From contig NC_042506.1 of NCBI RefSeq assembly GCF_003054445.1, positions 565,501 to 629,500 of the forward strand: 64,000 nt of DNA, written 5' to 3'. A program made the translations under genes and the position numbers. This DNA comes from Pichia kudriavzevii. Its lineage: Eukaryota > Ascomycota > Pichiomycetes > Pichiales > Pichiaceae. Below, in pieces: positions 58,653-64,000 of the stretch. Below the pieces are notes generated by a model. It ran no database searches, was not told where the DNA came from, and worked only from the letters and a program-made list of their open reading frames with translations. Position 1 is the first letter of the stretch. The number at the start of each line of letters is the position of its first letter.

Positions 58653-61469
58653 ATGTCAAAATTACATTCTACCGAAGACTCTATTTCGCAACCTTCGATC
58701 GATGCTATGCCAAGCTCTATGGACAAAGATGCCAATGGTGTTTACTCAAGAGATACCTCAGAGAATGATTACGATGCCTCTATACAAAACGAGTTAGACC
58801 AAATAGAAAGCAATCTCGAACAGCTATCCGAAAACCAGAAAAAAAGACGGATGAGTAAACATGAGATGGATTTCTTGGAGTCTGAGCTGAACATGGAACT
58901 TGAGACTATGGATGTTTCTGACTTTGATATGCATCTACAAAAACTAATATCCGACAATAACTCTTCTCTTGGAAAAGATAAAGCTGGCAATATTGCAGAA
59001 AAACATGAAAATACAAGCTCAGGAGTAATTGAGGATTTGAATCATAAGGAAGGAGAAGCACACGAAAACAACTTTTCACCCCATAATAACAGTGGTCCAA
59101 TCGTAGCAGTTGATTTGCATTCTTCTGGACTGTCGTCTGCACCAGAAAATAATAATGAAACTCAAGGGAGGGGTGGAGATGTAAATAGTGAGAAGTATGT
59201 TGATCCGGATGCAGAATTTCAAGAACCCAAGGAGAATCAAGATTTTGACGAGAGGTCTACTGCATGCAAGTCTGCGGAAAAAAACAAGGCAGAACATGTG
59301 TTACCTCAGGAGGCTGGTGCTGCATTGATCGAAAATGGAGACCAGGATAGCTTAGGAAATAACAATGAGGATAAAGATAAAGAGAAAACTGAACAAGAGA
59401 ATTTTAATTCTCCTGTAACTTCTGAGTCACAGTTTCAACCTTTATCCAAAGTGCTGAGTGATGCTGACGAGAAGACAGCAAAAAGGAAACATGAAAGTGT
59501 CTCTGATGTCGCTTCAAAAAAGGACAAAGTTTTGGAAGAAGATGTTTCGAACCGAAGTAAAAAACGCAAGAAATCATCTATTGAAACAATCCAGGTTGAT
59601 TCTTATAAAGGGGTATCAATTCCTGCTAATAGTGAGCTATTCAAAGAGCCGGATAACAATTCGGCATTACAAGCGTACAGGAATCTTCTACATAATTCTG
59701 AAAAGACTGCCGGTGAGTTGTCCAGTCACGTAAATGCACAGTTATCAGCGTTACCGCTCCAAATTACTGCACCCGATAACTTATCATTTAACGTTCAGAC
59801 TCTAATACATACACTTCCTTGCTTGGACAATTTTGCGACGCAAATACTTATCAAAATTGCAAAAGGGCCTTATCAGAAAATCATGGAAATAGTGTCTAAC
59901 AGAGAATCTTATACTTCGATTATGTTTGGTAACCTGGTCGAACTATTTGAGACCACCAAGAGGATTTATAATTCTGAAGAAAGTCCATTCTTTACCGTTG
60001 AAAATGTAACATTTGGATTATGGAAATTTGGACATCCGGCACCTCTTTTTCTGCGTGGCAAAGAGGACACTATTGAAGGTACCTTAAGGAAAGTGAATTT
60101 AGCTACTTTCCTTCTTGCAACCTTAGGGTTAATTGACCTTGGTTTCTTTTTCTTGAATGAAGCGTTTTTAGATGTTTTCTGTCCTCCCCAAAATTTGGAT
60201 CCGTCAGAGTCGTTAAGTTTGATAAAAGATGAATCCGGTTATGACAAGGTCACAAAACTTGATGTAAGAAATAATAGATACCAGAGAAGCAACCAGACAA
60301 AGTTTCTGAAGGCTCAAGCTATCTTATACCTTGAATTGAAAACACAAGCTTACATCTCAGCGATTGAATTGGGTGACAGGTCTAAGGAAGACATCATTCA
60401 TGACCTATTCCCTGAAAACATGGATGAGATTCTGTTGCGTCGAAAAGACCCATTCTATGAAACGAATGGATCCAAAATAGAAAGAAATGCTACTGTTTTT
60501 ACTCCTGCTGAGTTGGACTTCTTAAAAAGATGTGATTACCGAAAGCAGACACTACTTAATACTGCTGATGACAATGTTCTAATGGAGAAATACGAATGGA
60601 TCAAGTTTTTAAACGATTTACTTGAGTACGTTTCAAAAAACATTGGTTTTCTTATATGGGGTCCTAAAGGTAAACTTTCTTCCGAATTGGATAAGCTAAA
60701 TGCAAAGAAAGACGAAAAAGTTGTGAAAGCTGAAATTGAAGAATTCAAAGCAAAGCTTCAAAAAGATGAGTCGAATGTTACCTCTGATACTGTTAAATCA
60801 TTACCAGTGTCTCCACAGCAGGATGATCCAATTGATGCGAATGGCTCAGATATGTCGGATATCAGCAAAAAGGGTACAAAGGCTAAAAAGTCAACCAAAA
60901 ATAGACCGTCGACATTTAGAAGAGTTTGGACCAAGGAAGAGGAAGAAGCTTTGAAGGAGGGCTTAAAGCAAAAGGGTACACATTGGACAGCGATTTTGGA
61001 ATTGTATGGACCTGGTGGGCAGATCAATGAAAGCTTAAAGAACCGCAGTTCTTTACAATTAAAAGACAAAGCCAGAAACTGGAAAATTTACTACATCAAG
61101 AACAATTTACCGGTTCCAGATTATTTGAACAAAGCAACCGGTTACGCCGAAAAGTTTAGGAAGATGAAACCACTCAATGATGTTTCAGTTAATCGACCTA
61201 AAGCAACTGTGGGGCAATATAGTTCTTCAACATCATCTGCTTTAGCAGGCGGTGCAAGCCAGGGTACTACAAATTTGGCCAGCACCGATTTTCCAAATTC
61301 TAATGTAACAACAAATGGTAACAGCACGAATGCTTCCCATGACAATTTTGAAAATGAAGTCTACAATAAGATGATTGAAACCCTACTGCCTGAAAATAAA
61401 ACGCAAGATAAAGCAGGTGATGATGATGCCTCTGAACTTAAAGAACTTGTTGCCGAAGCCTTCAAATAA
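58653..61469 (+). CDS. TBF1: Tbf1, TTAGGG-binding Myb/TRFH factor
   Basis: A 938-residue protein related to S. cerevisiae Tbf1 (562). The C-terminal Myb/telobox domain (about 754-815) reads RRVWTKEEEEALKEGLKQKG, HWTAILELYGPGG, ESLKNRSSLQLKDKARNWK. The VDLKDK/QLKDKARNWK helix is the telobox recognition signature. The TRFH-like dimerisation domain covers about 365-690, with LIHTLPCLDNFATQILIKIA and TFGLWKFGHPAPLFLRGKED. The N-terminal 350 residues are acidic and low-complexity, and account for the extra length. Tbf1 is an essential factor at subtelomeric TTAGGG repeats and at promoters of snoRNA and, in many yeasts, ribosomal-protein genes. Confidence 0.93.
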   Translation: MSKLHSTEDSISQPSIDAMPSSMDKDANGVYSRDTSENDYDASIQNELDQIESNLEQLSENQKKRRMSKHEMDFLESELNMELETMDVSDFDMHLQKLISDNNSSLGKDKAGNIAEKHENTSSGVIEDLNHKEGEAHENNFSPHNNSGPIVAVDLHSSGLSSAPENNNETQGRGGDVNSEKYVDPDAEFQEPKENQDFDERSTACKSAEKNKAEHVLPQEAGAALIENGDQDSLGNNNEDKDKEKTEQENFNSPVTSESQFQPLSKVLSDADEKTAKRKHESVSDVASKKDKVLEEDVSNRSKKRKKSSIETIQVDSYKGVSIPANSELFKEPDNNSALQAYRNLLHNSEKTAGELSSHVNAQLSALPLQITAPDNLSFNVQTLIHTLPCLDNFATQILIKIAKGPYQKIMEIVSNRESYTSIMFGNLVELFETTKRIYNSEESPFFTVENVTFGLWKFGHPAPLFLRGKEDTIEGTLRKVNLATFLLATLGLIDLGFFFLNEAFLDVFCPPQNLDPSESLSLIKDESGYDKVTKLDVRNNRYQRSNQTKFLKAQAILYLELKTQAYISAIELGDRSKEDIIHDLFPENMDEILLRRKDPFYETNGSKIERNATVFTPAELDFLKRCDYRKQTLLNTADDNVLMEKYEWIKFLNDLLEYVSKNIGFLIWGPKGKLSSELDKLNAKKDEKVVKAEIEEFKAKLQKDESNVTSDTVKSLPVSPQQDDPIDANGSDMSDISKKGTKAKKSTKNRPSTFRRVWTKEEEEALKEGLKQKGTHWTAILELYGPGGQINESLKNRSSLQLKDKARNWKIYYIKNNLPVPDYLNKATGYAEKFRKMKPLNDVSVNRPKATVGQYSSSTSSALAGGASQGTTNLASTDFPNSNVTTNGNSTNASHDNFENEVYNKMIETLLPENKTQDKAGDDDASELKELVAEAFK

Positions 61470-61779
61470 CCCATTTAAGTATTTGTACCAATTAGATAAA
61501 CATTGTATAAAATAACAGTAATAAGAATTAGACCCCTCGTTTACAAGGATTTTGCTTTTTCATGTTCGCTCAAATAGACTCGGAATTGTGCAACCGGTCA
61601 TCCGAAAAAAAGAGGTAACATTTTTTTCTCCGATGATAAGTTCAAAAAGGTGGTGACTGACTTCTACGTTTCCTATATATAGACAGAGTTTCCTTCGTGT
61701 GCCAAAACTGCTAAAGACATGCACAGTTCATCAGCACAAACGTTTCAGAATAAACTTTGTGATAAATAAGCTTTTGATA
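61470..61779. promoter_or_regulatory. TBF1 terminator and QDR3-like promoter
   Basis: 310 bases with a TATATATA box at 61674-61681, 99 bases before the next ATG, and a T tract near 61619-61627. Nothing else was recognised. Confidence 0.5.
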
Positions 61780-64000
61780 ATGGCCACGAGACGACCAAGT
61801 CTTTCCATGAGAGAGGGCACCTCCGATATTGATTCGCTTGATTCTCTAGAGTCCAACAACTTCAGGGCGGATGATATTCATATCTACAAGAACCATTCTG
61901 ATGGCAACGAAGAAGGTGGTAGTGCTGCATCTGCTGCTAATTATGATGATGATGATGGTGGTGGTAATAATAATAATTATAATCACAGCAATTGCAGCAA
62001 TACTTCCTCAAAATTGGAAACATTTGGCTCTCATATGAACGGGGAAAGTATTACCCCCGATACAATGAGGAAATCACACACACTATTATCCAAAATTACC
62101 ACCATACAGCTGAACGATACACAAGTAGTCCCGCTGAAAAACCGTCGAGGACTGTTATCAAGCTTATGTCTTATTCCAGAGTATCAGGATGCAAGAGAGC
62201 TTCCAACATCATTGAGAAGGTTCATTGTTTTTATCATTGCATTCTGTGCAATGTTAGGCCCTATGGGTACATCAATTTTGTTACCTGCTTCGGACGATGC
62301 TGTAGAAAACTTGAAAACAAATATAACGATGCTTAATATTGCAATTGGTGTGTATCTCATTACGCTTGGTGTTATCCCATTGTGGTGGAGTAATTTTTCG
62401 GAGAGGCACGGTAGACGATCAATATACATCATCTCATTTATTATGTATTTGTGTTTTACAATCGGCTGTGCTCTAGCTAAAGATGTTAATATGCTCATTG
62501 GATTTCGTGTATTGAGCGGTGGTTGTGCTGCAAGTGTTCAAAGTGTTGGTGCTGGTACTATCGGTGACTTATACCCGATAACAAAGAGGGGTGCAGCAAT
62601 GGGACTATTCTACCTCGGACCTCTAGCTGGACCTCTATTGAGTCCTATTATAGGTGGTGCGATTACTAGTAATCCCAGATTCGGCTGGAGGGCAACGCAG
62701 TGGTTCTTAATATGTTTGAGTGGGGGTTGTTGTATATTAATTATTTTTTTTTTACCTGAAACATTAAGAAAACAGGATAATAAAGATGCTATTAGGAAAA
62801 TTTTACGGGAAAGACTTAGAAACAAAAGAAACCCAGAAGATACAGAGTCGAACGTTACTACAGAAAATAAAGACCTTAGTGACACAAATGATAAAGATTC
62901 TTTATTGTCACCTTCAAACAACAAAATAACGCCAGCATCATCTGGCACCCCATCCAATGCAAATAACACTAGAGATGATAACGAAGCAATCAATGAGCAA
63001 GAAGTGGAGCGCCTAAACACACTATTAAGCAAAATTTCTACACGTGTATCGTTCGGAAGTAGAAGCAGGAGAGGATCTTTCGTATCTGTTGTCCCTCAAG
63101 GGGGGGGAAACAACTCCAATCGCGTTGGTGATAATGAGGAAAATATTGATGCGTTGGCAATTGATGAAGACGAAGCGCCTGTAATTGATTCGGTTGCGCC
63201 ATTATCCAAAGTTCCCACAAAGGGGATTATCAACATAGAAGATTACAGTAGAAACAAAAATGATGAAATCGCAAACGAACTCGATCAAATACAAGATATC
63301 GAAAAACGTGGTAGAATAGCTTTGCTCAAACGTTACACTAAGATATACTTGTATGGTCCATTGAAAGCTTTCACGTTTATGAGGTACCCCCCTGTATTCT
63401 TATCCATTGCGTATTCTGCACCGTGTTTTGCTGCTTTGTATGTTCAAAACATGACTTTGACTTATATGTATTCGAGGTCACCGTATAATTTCTCCTCTGT
63501 TTTGGTTGGTTTAGTCTACATTCCAAATTCGGTGACCTATTTCATTGCTTCTATTTGGGGTGGAAAGTTCAACGACTATTTATTGAAAAAAAAAATTGAA
63601 AAATATGGTATTGTAGCTCCGGAAGCCAGGTTTGGTATCAATGTGTATGTTGCGGCCGCAATGCTCCCTGGATCTATGCTAATCACAGGGTGGTGTTTGG
63701 ATTACAAGGAGCAATGGGTTACTCCATTGGTTGGTACTGCATTGTTTGGGTTTGCTCAAATGATTGTCATTGGTGTAACTGTCACTTATCTTGCGGATTG
63801 TTTACCTGGTAAAGGGGCGACTGGAATTGCATTAAGTAATTTTGTAAGAATGATCATGGCAGCAGGAGTCTCTTTTGCAACTGAGCCATTGATCAAAGCA
63901 ATGGGGGTTGGGCCACTATTTAGCATGTGTGCTGGTATCACGGCTGTTTTAAGTGTTTTGTTGGTTGTTATTATCAGATATGGTGATCATTGGCGAGAGA
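61780..64000 (+). CDS. QDR3: Qdr3-like MFS transporter (3' end beyond the window)
   Basis: 740 codons are visible from the ATG at 61780 to the right edge with no stop. It is a 12-TM DHA1 transporter of the Qdr3/Dtr1 type, which export quinidine, polyamines and other compounds. A Asp/Gly/Asn-rich N-terminus (about 50-70, from GAT, GGT and AAT codon runs) precedes IPEYQDARELPTSLRRFIVF and TM1. Motif A is SNFSERHGRRSIYI. RVLSGGCAASVQSVGAGTIGDLY and PLAGPLLSPIIGGAI are typical of TM4-5. A very long charged central loop (about 325-520) separates the halves, as in S. cerevisiae Qdr3 (689). The second half begins KAFTFMRYPPVFLSIAYSAP. TM12 (LLVVIIRYGDHWRE) is reached at the edge, so only a short tail is missing. 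Confidence 0.85.
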   Translation, partial: MATRRPSLSMREGTSDIDSLDSLESNNFRADDIHIYKNHSDGNEEGGSAASAANYDDDDGGGNNNNYNHSNCSNTSSKLETFGSHMNGESITPDTMRKSHTLLSKITTIQLNDTQVVPLKNRRGLLSSLCLIPEYQDARELPTSLRRFIVFIIAFCAMLGPMGTSILLPASDDAVENLKTNITMLNIAIGVYLITLGVIPLWWSNFSERHGRRSIYIISFIMYLCFTIGCALAKDVNMLIGFRVLSGGCAASVQSVGAGTIGDLYPITKRGAAMGLFYLGPLAGPLLSPIIGGAITSNPRFGWRATQWFLICLSGGCCILIIFFLPETLRKQDNKDAIRKILRERLRNKRNPEDTESNVTTENKDLSDTNDKDSLLSPSNNKITPASSGTPSNANNTRDDNEAINEQEVERLNTLLSKISTRVSFGSRSRRGSFVSVVPQGGGNNSNRVGDNEENIDALAIDEDEAPVIDSVAPLSKVPTKGIINIEDYSRNKNDEIANELDQIQDIEKRGRIALLKRYTKIYLYGPLKAFTFMRYPPVFLSIAYSAPCFAALYVQNMTLTYMYSRSPYNFSSVLVGLVYIPNSVTYFIASIWGGKFNDYLLKKKIEKYGIVAPEARFGINVYVAAAMLPGSMLITGWCLDYKEQWVTPLVGTALFGFAQMIVIGVTVTYLADCLPGKGATGIALSNFVRMIMAAGVSFATEPLIKAMGVGPLFSMCAGITAVLSVLLVVIIRYGDHWRE

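Noticed and set aside
1-64000. Transposons, LTR elements, tRNA genes, CRISPR arrays or phage-like regions
   Set aside because: Intergenic gaps were read on both strands for reverse-transcriptase, integrase or transposase frames, long direct repeats and tRNA box signatures; none was seen.

Overview
This window is nuclear DNA from a budding yeast. Genes are dense, almost intronless and about 38-40% GC by eye, with short intergenic gaps and poly(dA:dT) promoters. Nearly every protein has a recognisable Saccharomyces counterpart, but gene order is not that of S. cerevisiae. CTG falls at a conserved leucine position in ADE2, so the standard code fits and the CTG-Ser and CTG-Ala clades do not. Together with general sequence character this suggests a Pichiaceae yeast (Pichia/Issatchenkia type, for example P. 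kudriavzevii). The species is inference. No tRNA, rRNA, transposon, LTR or CRISPR signal was seen.

Left part (1-16 kb): two minus-strand genes for small proteins with an N-terminal hydrophobic segment (the first cut by the window edge) look like tandem relatives. Next come SPB1 (rRNA methyltransferase), POR1 (mitochondrial porin), PBN1 (GPI mannosyltransferase partner), a Gln-rich Bni4/Afr1-type Glc7-targeting protein split over two frames, a 5-hydroxyisourate hydrolase, STN1 (telomere capping), COG3 (Golgi tethering), TFB5 (TFIIH), VPS41 (HOPS) and TVP23.

Middle (16-31 kb): a tandem pair of DHA1 drug:H+ antiporters with long regulatory gaps, GCD6 (eIF2B epsilon), a Lys14-like Zn2Cys6 factor, ADE2 with a Gcn4/Bas1-type site, and MTG2 (mitochondrial Obg GTPase).

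Right part (31-64 kb): SPC97, SDA1, DBP8, SRP101, ATG7, TRX3, NMD3, a DUF202 membrane protein, a Dad3-like DASH subunit with an unusual acidic tail, ARC40, RPN11, SAD1, an aminopeptidase-P/prolidase-like M24 peptidase, MCM5, a DHA2 exporter with Yap-type sites, a 2 kb gene-poor gap, TBF1, and a QDR3-like transporter that runs off the right edge.

Functional themes are ribosome biogenesis (SPB1, SDA1, DBP8, NMD3), vesicle traffic (COG3, VPS41, TVP23), telomere factors (STN1, TBF1) and four MFS exporters. These look like ordinary chromosomal neighbours, not one system. I found no new multi-gene system. The best leads are the in-frame break in the Bni4-like gene at a site resembling yeast +1 frameshift signals, the tandem small membrane-protein genes at the left edge, and the extended Dad3-like protein.
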